NCBI GenBank assembly: GCA_002633005.1
Contig: NMRA01000110.1
Location: forward strand, 937,915-981,131
Length of the DNA stretch: 43,217 bases
DNA from: Phoronis australis
Taxonomy: Eukaryota > Phoronida > Phoronidae
Direction: 5' to 3'
The notes beneath the pieces were generated by a model. That model was not told the DNA's origin, did no database searches, and worked only from the letters and a program-made list of their open reading frames with translations. The number at the start of each line of letters is the position of its first letter. Positions within the stretch are counted from its first letter, which is position 1. The position numbers were made by a program, and so were the translations under genes. Below are positions 43,084 to 43,217 of this stretch, in pieces.

Positions 43084-43217
43084 TGTGGAGCTGTTGTGCA
43101 GACAAATCGGTGCTTAAAATTCATGTTCAGGAAATGTGAATCCTAGAAATTGTGGTTGCGCCTTTTCGGAGTGCATCTTTCTACTGTCGATGACTTTTAT
43201 TTACGATACTGTCCTGT

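Noticed and set aside
1-43217. CRISPR arrays, bacterial operons, riboswitches
   Set aside because: The window is eukaryotic; no regularly spaced repeats or prokaryotic gene organisation were seen.

Overview
The window is nuclear DNA from an invertebrate animal, most likely marine. The evidence is spliced genes with GT/AG introns, AT-rich non-coding DNA, a metazoan secreted esterase, THAP-domain and P2X7-ballast-like sequences, LINE, Penelope-like and LTR remnants, a tRNA-derived SINE, and a strong excess of the palindromes TACATGTA and TAGGCCTA. Those octamers are familiar from lancelet, hemichordate, echinoderm and mollusc genomes. I cannot name the species.

One host gene is well supported: a secreted carboxylesterase/cholinesterase-family (type B) gene on the + strand. 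It has three coding exons (22733-22793, 30377-31808, 34143-34359) whose splice phases fit exactly and give a 569-residue protein. A poly(A) signal lies at 34412. Intron 1 (7.6 kb) is mostly a nested transposon, and intron 2 holds another TIR element.

Most of the rest is mobile DNA. From left to right: a foldback element (about 1765-4290) interrupted by an internally deleted LTR retroelement with gag only (3437-4274, TSD TTGCG); a TIR element with perfect 42-bp ends (4509-6307); a small foldback element (7590-7970); a Kolobok-type transposon with TTAA target duplications (8321-10011); a Penelope-like RT fragment (12680-12908); a broken P2X7-ballast-like gene (14580-16440) containing a SINE; a hAT-like MITE (17568-17713); a broken THAP exon (18536-18780); a 6.8-kb TTAA-flanked element inside esterase intron 1 (23026-29822), which holds P2X7-like and THAP fragments and a LINE RT remnant; a TIR element in intron 2 (31924-33223); a small THAP-bearing inverted-repeat element (35295-35766); and a palindromic MITE (37046-37305). 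The last 6 kb has no recognisable gene except a possible promoter near 43078.

The most interesting pattern occurs three times (8.3-10 kb, 14.6-18.8 kb, 25.5-26.04 kb). A THAP-domain gene and a gene resembling the C-terminal ballast domain of P2X7 lie tail-to-tail. At the first locus both sit inside one pair of TIRs flanked by TTAA. This suggests a Kolobok-like transposon family whose full-length form carries a convergent second gene with a P2X7-ballast-like zinc domain.
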